A stretch of 64,000 nt of DNA from Diploptera punctata. Its lineage: Eukaryota; Arthropoda; Insecta; Blattodea; Blaberidae. This document shows, piece after piece, positions 41,053 to 51,517 of the stretch (position 1 is its first letter; every line of letters starts with the position of its first letter). A program made the translations under genes and the position numbers. The stretch spans positions 112,001 to 176,000 of the forward strand of contig JASPKZ010004565.1 of the NCBI GenBank assembly GCA_030220185.1, given 5' to 3'. The notes under the pieces were generated by a model, which was not told the origin of the DNA, searched no databases, and worked only from the letters and a program-made list of their open reading frames with translations.

Positions 41053-41484
41053 AAGAGTACCTATAGTATTTAATTTTTGTAGTGAGATTTTAAAAATGTT
41101 TAGCAGTGACTGTATTTGAGGGAGTTAGCAATGACGTGTGGTCATACTTCCTATTGGCTGAGACCTACATCTGGTTAGTACAGGACTCGCATCTAAGCTC
41201 TCATTACAAATTTCATTCGTCAGGAATCATTGCTAGGGTTATACAAGATCTTCATGATTTACGGGCCCGTATCCCGGAGACAATTGCAACAGTACCAATG
41301 GACATGTTGGACAGAACGTGGCTCGGAATCGAATACAGACTTGATATTGTTCGTGCTACTAATGGTGCACATATAGAGGTGTTTCAGTGGGTGGCAATGG
41401 ACATTCTTTGAGTTTTTGTTTCGTATAATACCGGCCTCATTTCATAATTCAGCATAATTCAGGTTTGAATGGTACACCCTGTAT

Positions 41485-42000
41485 TACGAGGAAAAGTTTA
41501 GCTAAGTGCAGTATGGTGATAGGAACTGGATTAAGATTGCTCAGAGACCGATAATCCGTTAATGGATGATGGAATCGAATGACTTCTTAGAAGTGAATTA
41601 TATGTATATATATACCGATGAGTGTATGACTAAAATTAGAAATGTTTAAGGGAAAGTAAATCAAAAAGAAGTTCAAGACCTCTGTATCAGTTCACTTGAC
41701 CTCTGGCATCCAACAACATTTGTACGTTTTATATATAAAAATGAAATAAGTGCGCCATGACCTACATTGTATATCACAAAGATACGATATTCAAATTCGC
41801 CAAACTACTCATATTCTGTTCATGCTTTCAATGTCCTTGAATGACATTCATACCACCAAGTGTTACAATATTCAATTACACCTTCTAGTCATACCTGTAT
41901 TTATTTCGGGAAACACATTCATTGAATAAATCCAAAAAAAAAAATAACTACAAAATTCTTATTGCAAAACACATTACATTTGTTCTTTTTATCTCCTTCT
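41485..42000. other. No gene recognised
   Basis: AT-rich sequence with no motif. Confidence 0.45.
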
Positions 42001-42262
42001 GATACTTACTTACTAACTGGTACTATCGAACCCGTAGGTTCATGGCTGCGAGGACATAAGCTCTCCGTACATCCCTATCCTGAGCTAATGCTTTCCAATC
42101 ATTCCCTATATAATCTATTTCCCTCAAATCATAGTTAATGTTATTCTCCCGCCTCATTCTTGGTCCACCAACTGGGCGTTTTCCCTCTGGCTTTCCTACA
42201 AGAAGCTTCCATGCAAGTCTTTCATTCCCCATACGTGCAACATGTCCTGCCCATCGCAGTCT
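42001..42262 (-). mobile_element. LINE-A 3' end joined to its 5' region
   Basis: The minus frame 42023-42232 reads MGNERLAWKLLVGKPEGKRP and INYDLREIDYIGNDWKAL, then AYVLAAMNLRVR. At 42262 the family sequence switches abruptly to LINE 5' text (next entry), without a tail or target repeat between. Confidence 0.85.
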
Positions 42263-42625
42263 TGTAAAGCGACTATATCCAAGGGCGACTTATCTAATTC
42301 CCGCGTTAATATCTCTAGAGCCCTACTATTGTATAAAGTCCTAACATTCCATGTTCCTAGGAACATGTCCCTGTGTTTCAGCCTTTGGCATGGGTTCCCT
42401 GAAGTAGTCCCGGCCCGGAGAACCGAATGGGGGACTATTTGACCTCCGGAAAATTTTACCCCAGTTGAACCCTTGTCCGCATTTCTTGACGGTTGTATTT
42501 TTACGGTGAAAAGTCACTCTTTCGCCCAAGGTACTTTATTCGTCTGGCTTATCACCTTCGATCAGTCCGGCATGGGTAACCCTATCGGCAGCAATGCTAC
42601 CGCCGGCATAGCTTATCTCTTTCTG
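42263..42625 (-). mobile_element. LINE 5' leader and start of the endonuclease domain
   Basis: The minus strand reads a GC-rich leader (GCCGGCGGTAGCATTGCTGC) followed, from about 42365, by MFLGTWNVRTLYNSRALEIL and TRELDKSPLDIVALQ, the first conserved block (TWNVRTL) of a LINE AP-endonuclease. It is then fused to the ORF2 C-terminus. The endonuclease frame does not continue into the C-terminal frame. Confidence 0.75.
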
Positions 42626-42654
42626 ATAAATAAGAAAATACACTTTCCTTTAAA

Positions 42655-42870
42655 CATAGATAGATCATCGGTTTATTAATGTCTTTGACATCGTCCAATT
42701 CCCAATAGCCAATTTTGTCGGTCCATCCAATCTCCTGGTTGTAGATGCTTCTCCTTCATATATAACCATATTCCTCTGTTTCGTCTTCCCTCAGGTTTCC
42801 ATTCCTAAACAGATTTTGGTAGTCGATTCTCTTCCATCCCTTTAAATATGCTATTTTATTTATAACACGC
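42655..42870 (-). mobile_element. LINE 3' fragment
   Basis: The minus strand reads GMEENRLPKSV, EWKPEGRRNRG, then KEKHLQPGDWMDRQNWLLGI: a LINE C-terminal block with stops. Confidence 0.6.
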
Positions 42871-43012
42871 TACAAGCAAAAATTATCTCCTTCCCATGAG
42901 TGTCCACTCAAATTGCTTCAGGCGTTCCAGTATTATACTGGTGTGTGTGTGGTTTGATTGCAAAAAATCTTACAGTTTCGTTTAACCATAACACTAATTC
43001 ATTTACCATAAG

Positions 43013-43045
<33 letters not shown>

Positions 43046-43046
43046 T

Positions 43047-43390
43047 GTCCACCATTGTGGTCTCGAGGTAGCGTGCTACCTTGTCACGCAGCGGGCGCGG
43101 GTTCGACCCCGGGTCGGGACAGTTTTTCTGGGTGAGGTTTTATCGGGGCTTTTCCTCACCTGTAAGACAAATGTCAGGAAAACTTTAAGGCCCAAACGGT
43201 CCCCGAAATCATGTGGCCATCAGCATCCTTATCATTATCATCATTATCATCATCCTTCATCGGTGTGGAAAGCAACGGGAAGCTGCCTCACCTACAATTC
43301 CCTAATAAATCTCCAAAGCATAGCATGAAAATGCTATGATTGCAGTGAAAGACCTGCCCTTGGGCAGAATTACTATGGATGGATGGATAT
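43047..43390 (+). mobile_element. SINE-C copy, full length
   Basis: Head GTCCACCATTGTGGTCTCGA, B box GGTTCGACCCC, the body with its (ATC)n-rich middle, hairpin CCTGCCCTTGGGCAG, and a GGAT tail from 43375. Preceded by a (TA)n run (43015-43042). Confidence 0.9.
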
Positions 43391-43414
43391 ACATATATAT
43401 CCGACCGGGGTCGA

Positions 43415-43725
43415 TGGATTTTTTTAGGATGGGGAAAATCCAAGGAGCAAGTCCTCCGGAAGGGACTTTAAGCCATTAGTCCCGAGTCTTAAGTATTTTA
43501 GGTTCGTAAAAGATCCGTAAGCCTGAATAAAGAGGGTTCTACGCAAAATTTACCGAACTCATAATCATAATAATAAGTCAATTGTCTGCTAGATGTATCA
43601 TTGGGTCGGTATGTTGACCGCATACTATTCTTGGCATCTGTAGGCAAATATGCGTAACTAAATTAACTTGGTGTGGTAACTCCTATCAAAGGAGAGGTTA
43701 AGGCTCAACGTTGGGCCACGTGATT
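43415..43725 (+). mobile_element. SINE-E, 5'-truncated
   Basis: CGACCGGGGTCGATGGATTT, GGTCGGTATGTTGACCGCAT and AAGGCTCAACGTTGGGCCA match the reverse complement of 49030-49446. The tRNA-like head is missing. Confidence 0.8.
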
Positions 43726-43729
43726 GTAG

Positions 43730-44035
43730 TATATAGGATCGGAGTAAAATAAAAAAAAAAAGGAGAATTTTAATTTTTTGTAAATAAACACAGCCCTGCC
43801 ATCTACCGTGGCTTCCAAGGCACTATCAGATGCATCTATACAATTGCAGGAAACAAGCAATGTTCTGTGAAATAAATATTTATTTGAGAAACTCATGTCG
43901 GGGAAAAACCTGGAAATTCCACATATAGTAGAATTTCCCCAAAAATATAATATTGGCCAACAAAAAGAAAATATTCGTATTCTCATTATTGAAAAATAAC
44001 AATATTATAATTTTAAAACGATAAAAATTAAAATA
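43730..44035. other. No gene recognised
   Basis: AT-rich. The minus frame 43705-43986 has no motif. Confidence 0.4.
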
Positions 44036-44039
44036 TATC

Positions 44040-44330
44040 CTGCGCCGTAGCCGAGTGGTTAAGGCAAGATGCCTTGGCGCAGAGCTATTTCAGCTAGTAT
44101 GGGACCGGTGCCTACCTAAGCATTGTGAAGCATTTGGGTAGCTACAATAGGTAGCGACTCCAGGTTAATAAAACCAGCTATAACGGCTGGGGGACTCGAC
44201 ATGCTCACCACATGTCACCCCTACATTTCCTGGATGATGGTCTACCTCTGTGATTAACACATGTAGATGTGAGGCCAGCAGCCAGTTGATAGATAGGTCA
44301 AGGGTCTTCTAGGCGTATCGTGCCTTGGAG
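44040..44330 (+). mobile_element. SINE-A copy 4
   Basis: Head TGCGCCGTAGCCGAGTGGTT and body to the end words AAGGGTCTTCTAGGCG. An internal deletion removes the B box and the segment up to TAGTATGGGACCGGTGCC. Confidence 0.85.
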
Positions 44331-44745
44331 TTTAGTTTAGTTTTAAAAGATAAAATATGATATTCGTACCTGCGATCTCTGTGGTCCTCAACAAGATGAA
44401 ATGCTTTAAAATATTTTGATATTTTTACATATTGGCCTGAACGGCGTTTCTCAATAATTTTACAAGTATTTAAAATTCTACCTTAATATGACCCAGTACT
44501 TAATTTTAACCTCATGAAACCTTTAAGCACCTGTCGAAATTAACAGAAATGGGGATTAATGGTTTTCCCTCAATACCCATGATGTTTCGATTTTGTGGAC
44601 ATGGAGGCCGACAACGCCCGCCATATCACAATGCCTCGGAAAATGCCAAAATTCGGATCCAACTTGCGATGGATCAGTATCCATCTCCAAAAAAAAATAA
44701 TAATAATCAATTGAGTTGGTGTTTACTTGATGAAAATCCATATTT

Positions 44746-45119
44746 ATTAATTAAATAAAAATAAAACGTAGTTTTATTTGATTTTCATATTTATTATATA
44801 ATTCAGTGACAGCTGTTTCGGTACACTGTACCTTCTTCAGACATGTTAACAAATTATGAATTGTGTTCCAACTGATCTAAGCAACAATACAACAATATTT
44901 ATTTAATTTTTTTTAATTTAACAAAGGGGATTCATTCAAATCAAGTTGAGAATTTAACAGTTTTTTACTACTTTTAAATTTATTAATTTCTACAGCCTAC
45001 AATTCATAATTTGTTAACATGTCTGAAGAAGGTTACAGTGTACCGAAACAGATGTCACTCAATTATATAATAAATATGAAAATCAAATAAAACTACGTTT
45101 TATTTTTATTTAATTAATA
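44746..45119. mobile_element. Foldback MITE, about 120-bp arms
   Basis: ATTAATTAAATAAAAATAAA at the left, CTGTTTCGGTACACTGTACC and CTTCAGACATGTTAACAAAT in the left arm. The right arm is the reverse complement with few mismatches. The loop is about 130 bp. An (AAT)n run follows at 45120-45161. Confidence 0.9.
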
Positions 45120-45121
45120 AT

Positions 45122-45160
<39 letters not shown>

Positions 45161-45399
45161 TCCACGTTAATTTTCGAATTTTTAACTGACAAGTGAGTAG
45201 CAATATCTTACCATGTCCGCTTGTCCGACGTAGGAAATGTGTTCTTAGAATTGTGTAAGTGTTTTATTAGGGAACTTGTCAATATTATTTAAAACGTTTA
45301 TATTGGAGCGCTTGGTTCGAGACTTGAAAGCAAATATAAATTTTTTCGCCCAATGGGTTGTTGGCCTAGAGAGGTATTATTGTGGGGTTCCTATTAATG

Positions 45400-45960
45400 T
45401 AGCATTCCCTCTACATTAATGTGTCACATTCAGTACCGTAAACCAGTTAAGGCGTTTAAAGAGACTATCGTGTGTGCGGCCGTCGGTCAATTAACTCGTT
45501 TTAGAGCGGGCGCAAACAAAAGTCATTTATATTCAGCGCCTAAATATTGTGTTGGCTTAGTATGTCTTGGAGATCATAGATGGCATGTAAATGTACATTT
45601 TATATTCCCGTTTGACACGTTTAACCTTGGTGAATCCCCTTTTATTTTTAAAACAAACTACACATGGAATTCGTTCACCCAAACTTGCGTCCAGGCTCCA
45701 ATGCAGTCGTATATGTTTCTCGTTATCGCGCTGTTTTTTGTGCGTAAGTGAAACCAAGGCGAAAGAAAATATCTCACAGAAGAAGAATTAGTGAATATTT
45801 TGTATAATGATGATTCAGGTGATGAACTGATTCCTGAATTAGAAGATTTACAAAGTGAAAGTGAAGATGAATTCCACTTCCTGAAATTGATACGCCGATA
45901 CCATGTGATGTCAATCCCCAAGTTATTTCACCATCGAATACTACTAGGTTATCTCCTTTA
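45400..45960 (+). mobile_element. piggyBac-like relic (acidic N-terminus)
   Basis: At 45778-45885 the plus strand encodes YLTEEELVNILYNDDSGDEL, then PELEDLQSESEDEF. This is the acidic, TEEE-led N-terminus typical of piggyBac-type transposases. The following text is frameshifted (PIPCDVNPQV) and the catalytic part is missing. The open frame 45419-45751 upstream has no recognised domain; it may be leader or intron. Confidence 0.5.
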
Positions 45961-46169
45961 GGTATGTACAAAATTTGAATTTTCTAGGACTAATAGTTTG
46001 TCAATAATGTCCATTTTCTGAAGTGCCACGAAAAGGGTAGCAGGGGTATTTAAATGGCTGGCCTGTGGGTTTAAATGCCCTGCTCAGTGCTTGGTACTGA
46101 ATGTTTAAGACGATGTGGTTATACCGCCAGTACTCGGTCCTCAGAGCCTCATTTGTAATAACAGGTTGC

Positions 46170-46620
46170 ACCACGAGCAGGTTGAGGATAGGAGAGGCGA
46201 TGAAATGCACGTCACTATCCCTTGCAAGATTACGGCCATATAAGGTTCTCGCAAGACCAGTATTGAAATATGGTAGTGAAGCATGGACAATACGAAGAAG
46301 GGATGAAAGCCGAATAACAGCAAATGAGATGCGATTTATACGCCGTACAGCAGGCTACACAAAGTGGGACCATAAAAGAAATGAGTAAATTATGGAAGAG
46401 TTGGATGTAGAACCCACTCTTCACCATATACAAAACTACCAGAACAACTGGAAAGCCCATCTTCAACGAATGCCGTCTCATAGAATTCCAAAAGTCATAC
46501 TTCGCTACTGCCCTCAAGGCAGAAGATCGCTGGGATGTCCAAAAAAGCGCTGGATGGAAAATTCTTCTTTGAGACCGTAACAGGCCACACGACCTAACAC
46601 TTGCATGGATGATGATGATA
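46170..46620 (+). mobile_element. LINE-H 3' end with (ATG)n tail
   Basis: The frame 46101-46388 gives YKVLARPVLKYGSEAWTIRR, then ITANEMRFIRRTAGYTKWDH. The frame 46392-46580 gives IQNYQNNWKAHLQRMPSHRI and PKVILRYCPQGRRSLGCPKK. A single stop separates the frames. Tail GATGATGATGAT at 46607-46619. Only copy of this subfamily seen. Confidence 0.8.
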
Positions 46621-46629
46621 TTGGAGCGC

Positions 46630-46835
46630 CTTGATGCCTCGTAGAATTCAGTTGGAACATCTTTAAATTACCATTATATACGTATGCACAACATTTCCAA
46701 GCTCAGATTGTTTATTTCACACTATTTCACTTTAAACACATACATTTTTTTTGCCCATAAAGTCTCTCTTCACAATTTATTTTATTCTTCAGTTCTTCAC
46801 AAACGCTGTCGGTTTCATTTAGGACATCTTGTCTT
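46630..46835. other. No gene recognised
   Basis: AT-rich, no motif. Confidence 0.4.
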
Positions 46836-47400
46836 CACATTTAGGTTGCGTACGCACTTTGGACACGGTTGACTCGTCCGACTGACTCGCATCTGCATTT
46901 AAACGCGATGGTCAGAAGCATCTGGATACCAGTCTGAACTTTTGTCTAGTGACGCCTCGAGATTCAGATTCTTCCAGAAACGATGTGACAGGATTATTTT
47001 TTCCCAGACCACTTCTGGAGAGGTCGCTGCATACGACCCGAATTTAACTTCTATTAGCTTATAAGGAGTCCTGCTGCCGCCCGCATAATTCAAAGGCGGC
47101 AAAATGAACAACGAATAACAGTGGCTCACAATATTGAGAGTATAGCGGCGTTTGAATTTCGCGAATAACTGCGAGAATTGTGGTCCCGCATTGGTAGAAA
47201 TAGATTCGTGAGTCACTTTCTCTGAGTCGAAAGGTCTGTCGGGTAAATTCGATGCCATATACTTCCATGCTGGAAGGCCCAGAAATTTCCTTCCCCGGTT
47301 TCAATAAACTATTGCGAGTCAGTTGTGAAGCGACAGCGATGCAATAGACTGTAAGAAACTTCGGCAAGTGAAAACGTTAGAGACTGAGGATAATTGAGTG
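46836..47400 (-). other. GC-richer block with overlapping open frames, unassigned
   Basis: The minus frame 46899-47258 (119 codons, MASNLPDRPFDSEKVTHESI onward) and a second minus frame 47059-47367 overlap, and the plus strand is also partly open. GC content is clearly above the flanks. It may be the coding relic of a DNA transposon or a host exon. I recognise no motif and cannot choose a frame. Confidence 0.3.
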
Positions 47401-47955
47401 ATAGATATACTCCAAAACAAGATTAATTATTAAGACTATTTAATTAATGCCACAAATGCTAGTTAATGACCAATCATGTTTCAATGAATGTTGTTTTACA
47501 ACCAATGACAGTCGTGTTTCACCTCGCTCTTTATCGATTTCTCTTTATCAGCTCCTGCTTTTGTGATAAAGAAAGCTCCTCCTTTTTGATGTTCTGAACA
47601 GGTGAAAACATTACTTTTCTCCAACAAATACATTGAATATAGCAAATAATGAAAAGATTCCTTCATTTTACTGAGTTGTTTACTAAAAAATAAATTAATA
47701 ACCCGTATTGTTGATTATGATATATAGTTTGATGTGTTTCATTCTTTCTCCACTTGGGTGCACTCTTACAATATTGCGATCTTATTTGGCAATAAATAAT
47801 ATGATCAAGCAGCAGTGAATGAACATAACCTCACATTTCTCATTTGTTTTCAAACATCGCCATTTACATTAAATATATAAATATTTTAAATAACTATAGT
47901 TAAATAATGATTTGTGAGTAAACAGCTTAATTTTATTCGTTAAATAGTCCTAACA

Positions 47956-48050
47956 AATGTCACTCTTGATTTCCAAATTCTCTAGATAAGTTCACTCCTC
48001 ACTTCGTGAGTCCTGAATTTATCGATAATTTGGAAATCACTCGTGGAATT
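47956..48050. repeat. Palindrome of MITE unit 1
   Basis: AATGTCACTCTTGATTTCCA around CTCACTTCGTGAG returning as TGGAAATCACTCGTGGAATT. Confidence 0.9.
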
Positions 48051-48398
48051 ACTTATGACTATTTAACTCATGCCCCAAATGGGAGTCAATGACCAATCAC
48101 GTTTCAATGATTTATGTTTTACAACCAATCAGAGTCGTGTTTCACCAAATATTTATCAGTGTTATAATTACCATATTAAAGAAAGCTCCTCCTTGCAATA
48201 TTGCGTTCCTTTGGCAATAAATAGTATGATCTGGTTGCAGTGATAAACAAAAGAAGCAGTAGAAGCGTACCTATCGTTTCTCATTTGTTTTCAAACATCG
48301 CCGTTTACATTAAATATACAAATATTTTAAAATAACTATAGTTAAATAATGATATGTGAGTAAACAGTTTAATTTTATTCGTTAAATAGTCCTAACAA

Positions 48399-48491
48399 AT
48401 GCCACTCTTGATTTCCAAATTCTCTAGATAAATTCACTCCTCAATTCGTGAGTCGTGATTTATCGATAATTTGGAAATCACTCGTGGCATT
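48399..48491. repeat. Palindrome of MITE unit 2
   Basis: AATGCCACTCTTGATTTCCA returning as TGGAAATCACTCGTGGCATT. The central CTCAATTCGTGAG differs by one base from unit 1. Confidence 0.9.
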
Positions 48492-48500
48492 ACTTATGGC

Positions 48501-49029
48501 AATTTTAAGTGAAATGTCCCTGATGGTTTATAGAATTAAATAAAATTATGGTGGATTATTACATGATTATCTGCGCTGTTTTATTACGACGTGAAGACGA
48601 TCCCACGGCAAATAGTGACAGTATCATTCTAAAGAGGATATAATTTTTGGTAACAAATTCAAATCCAGTCCTCATGAAAGTGAAGAATCAGAAAAAAAAT
48701 CACTTCTGTACTAATTTATACACTAGAATTTTTAACCCAGGACCTAGTGAATAAACGATTCTTGTGTTGAAATTTAAACAAAAACAGATGTTGGTCATTA
48801 AGGAGACATTAAGGTGGGTGTGTTATCAGCTGTTATCTGCACTACAAGATTACATCGTATTAAACACATCAAGTACTTGTGTTATGAACTATAAACATAT
48901 ATTTTATCTCTTCACTATCACGGTTACATTTAATCATGTATTTTCTAGAAATATTTTAGTCAAATGATAGAAAGCACATTAGCATACCTCTCTTCAAATA
49001 AAACTGTATATGGGAGTTATTCGATACCA
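48501..49029. other. No gene recognised
   Basis: AT-rich. The frame 48764-48967 has no motif. Confidence 0.4.
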
Positions 49030-49446
49030 CGTCTTATTTGAATGCTTAATCTATCTACAATGGCATAGCCCAATGTTGAGCTTTAGCCTGTCCTTTGTTA
49101 GGAGTTACTACACAAAGTAATTTCAGTTACGCTTATTTGCCCATAGATGTCATGAATGGTATGCGGTCAACATACCGACCCAATGAGACATCTAGCAGGC
49201 AACTAAGGTATTACTAGGATGATGAAGTCTGTAAATTTTTTTAGAGGCTTTTTAATTCAGGCTTAAGGATCTTTTATGAGCCTGAAAATCTTCAGACTCG
49301 GGAACCACGGCTTAAAATCGTTCCCGGATGACTTTCGCCTTGGATTTTTCCATCGTAAAAAATCTATCTACCCCGACCGGTTTGAACCCGCGACCCTAGG
49401 GACTAGAGACAAGGAGCAAAATCACTAGTTCACCGCGACCGGCTTA
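49030..49446 (-). mobile_element. SINE-E, longest copy with tRNA-like head
   Basis: The minus strand starts GCCGGTCGCGGTGAACTAGT (A-box-like), has B-box-like GGGTTCAAACC about 50 bases on, then the body seen at 43415-43725 and an end near AAAGCTCAACATTGGGC. Confidence 0.85.
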
Positions 49447-49659
49447 AAGGTTCTATAAACAACTGAGAAATAAAACAATACGGCACCATTTATTGTAATA
49501 TTCACAAATGAAACCCAAATTTCACCAAATTATGAATAGACTTTAATTAAATTGAATAGCAACATTACAAATAAAATAAGCTTAGAAAGTATTATATGAA
49601 CATACATTTATGCCATATATAAAATTAATCACTTCACGTTATAAAATTATTTTTATCAA

Positions 49660-49860
49660 TTACAGCCCCCCCCACGGAGTAGACCTTGTCGTGGTGGAGG
49701 AGCTAGATGGGGAAGTCTGGTTTTTAACTAGCTTGCTACCTAGTAAGAGAAGGGAAGCGAACCAACTCCAACGCGGGAACCTCAACGGTTTCACAAGCAT
49801 TGGCAGTTCCTGCATAACTTTAACGGAGTGAAACTCGGATATTCACCAAAAAATTACAAA
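49660..49860 (+). mobile_element. LINE 5' leader fragment
   Basis: GC-rich start CCCCCCACGGAGTAGACCTT and GTCGTGGTGGAGG, resembling the leader at 841 and typical of the 5' ends of these LINEs. The frame 49610-49831 (PPHGVDLVVVEELDGEVWFL) reads through it. About 135 bp later a (TA)n run and LINE-C 3' text follow. Confidence 0.5.
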
Positions 49861-49944
49861 GTAGAATACAAAGCATAGATATTTATTTCCTTAGAAAAAC
49901 AAAAGCTGTACAAGATTGGATCGGACAAAGAATGAAGATATACG

Positions 49945-49949
<5 letters not shown>

Positions 49950-49985
<36 letters not shown>

Positions 49986-50000
49986 ATATATATATATATA
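49950..50000. repeat. (TA)n microsatellite
   Basis: TA run with one CGAA interruption, directly upstream of truncated LINE-C. Confidence 0.95.
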
Positions 50001-50170
50001 TTCATCGAATGGAAGATCACAGAATACCCAAACTAATGTTAAGATATCAACCTGCAGGAAGAAAAAGACCAGGACGTCCACTCAAAAGACTTCTGGATGG
50101 TGTTTCTCTTGAGGCCGAAACAGGTCAACAAATGGCCTAAATTCGTGAATATACTATGATGATGATGATA
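50001..50170 (+). mobile_element. LINE-C 3' end, short copy
   Basis: Encodes HRMEDHRIPKLMLRYQPAGR, then RPGRPLKRLLDGVSLEAETG and QQMA-stop, followed by (ATG)n. It starts abruptly within a TA run. Confidence 0.85.
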
Positions 50171-50188
50171 TATATATATATATAAAAC

Positions 50189-50788
50189 GTCCACCGCTGT
50201 GGTCTCGAGGTAGCGTGCTGCCTTGTCACGCAGCGGGCCCGGTCGATTCCCGGTCGGGGCGTTTTTCTGGGTGAGGTTTTTATCGGAGTTTTCCTCATAT
50301 GGCTATCATCATCATTCTTATCATCATCATCATTCTTATCATCATCATTCTTATCATCATCATCATCATCATTCTTATCATCATCATCATCATTCTTATC
50401 ATCATCATCATCATCATCATCATCATTCGTATCATCATCATCATCATTCTTATCATCATCATCATCATTCTTATCATCATCATCATCATCATTCTTATCA
50501 TCACCATTCTTATCATCATCATCATTCTTATCATCATCATTCTTATCATCATCATTCTTATCATCATCATTCTTATCATCATCATTCTTATCATCATCAT
50601 TCTTATCATCATCATTCTTATCATCATCATTCTTATTATCATCATCATTCTTATTATCATCATCATCCTTCACCGGTGTGGAAAGCAACGGGAAGCTACC
50701 ACACCTACAATTCCCTAGTTAATCAGCAAGCATAGCATGAAAATGCTATGATTGCAGTGAAGGACCTGCCTTCGAGCAGAATTACTAT

Positions 50789-50795
<7 letters not shown>
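50189..50795 (+). mobile_element. SINE-C copy with an expanded internal VNTR
   Basis: Normal head (GTCCACCGCTGTGGTCTCGA) and first half, then the usual short (ATC)n segment is expanded to about 365 bp. The 3' half (GGTGTGGAAAGCAACGGGAA onward) and terminal hairpin are normal. Long frames across this region on both strands are repeat translations. A (TA)n run follows. Confidence 0.9.
50303..50668 (+). repeat. ATC/TTC minisatellite inside SINE-C
   Basis: (ATC)n blocks separated by ATTCTT. From 50515 the structure is regular, with a 15-bp unit ATTCTTATCATCATC repeated about nine times. Confidence 0.95.
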
Positions 50796-50832
<37 letters not shown>

Positions 50833-50834
<2 letters not shown>

Positions 50835-51050
50835 ATTGAATGATAGAATCAATGAATACAGAGATAAATGGTTTAGACATGTAGAAAAAATAAATGTAAC
50901 AAGATTACCAAAAGCAGCATTTAACTACAAGCCAAGAGGTTCAAGGAATGTAGGAAGACCAGTGAAAAGATGGGCAGAACACCTGTGAAGCGGAACAGGC
51001 GATTTGAAGTAGAAATGAAGTAGAAAAGAAGAAGAAGAAGAATAAAGAGA
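50833..51050 (+). mobile_element. LINE 3' end with (GAA)n tail
   Basis: Reads LNDRINEYRDKWFRHVEKIN, then VTRLPKAAFNYKPRGSRNVG and RPVKRWAEHL-stop. The tail is (GAA)n at 51027-51042. Confidence 0.7.
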
Positions 51051-51059
51051 AGAATAAAC

Positions 51060-51515
51060 AATTACAATAGTTTGTATTTAATTATTTTTTTTAATTTTTG
51101 GTGACATTTAAAACTCAAAAGCACGGCGAAATCCAGGCTGCAATTAACTGTGATGCATTAATATGGTGGTGAGCTTGGACTAGAAGTTATCGCCCAGCAC
51201 GTTAGTGTTCACTACAGAACACTTTCAACGAAAGATACCACCTTCAATAGCTCTTTAGGTGTCTGGGTTCCTAATACAGACGATCACCTACTTTCTTATC
51301 CCCTCAGGATGTGACTTCTTGATGGAGATGACCTGAAGATCTGTTTTTTATTAATCCAACCGATATTACAGCTTTCATTAAAAATATAATAGATCCAGTT
51401 CTTAGATACATGAAAACTACATTTCTTTCGGTTTTCTATTATAGCCGAATATCTGTAATTAGGATATTAAAGGGCTGTAAAACAGATTTGAATTTTAACC
51501 ATTTAGGATGAATAA
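51060..51515. other. No gene recognised
   Basis: No motif or long frame. The longest LINE-A copy starts after it. Confidence 0.4.
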
Positions 51516-51517
51516 AT

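Larger units (their letters stand above)
39950..41482 (+). mobile_element. Mariner-like element carrying nested SINE-A and LINE-A
   Basis: The left end ACACCGTGTCCCATTCAAAC and right end GTTTGAATGGTACACCCTGT are inverted repeats. Frame 41106-41411 contains VIQDLHDLRARIPETIATVP, MDMLDRTWLGIEYRLDIVR and NGAHIEVF, the C-terminal end of insect mariner/IS630-type transposases. The left part (39970-40330) is too decayed to read. The middle has been replaced or interrupted by SINE-A (40431-40647), (TA)n and LINE-A (40795-41052). Confidence 0.75.
47440..48500. mobile_element. Two tandem copies of the AATGCCAC-palindrome MITE
   Basis: Unit 1 (47440-48056) and unit 2 (about 48057-48500) both run from ACTATTTAACTCATGCC-like text through CAATGACCAATCACGTTTCA to the palindrome and a TTACTTATG end. 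They are homologous to 22340-23105 in reverse orientation. Unit 2 lacks about 170 bp of the interior. They share TCGTTAAATAGTCCTAACAA and TCTCATTTGTTTTCAAACAT. Confidence 0.85.

Noticed and set aside
50137..50735. Four long overlapping frames rich in His, Asp, Ile or Met
   Set aside because: They are translations of the ATC/TTC minisatellite inside SINE-C in different frames, with no conserved flanking domain.
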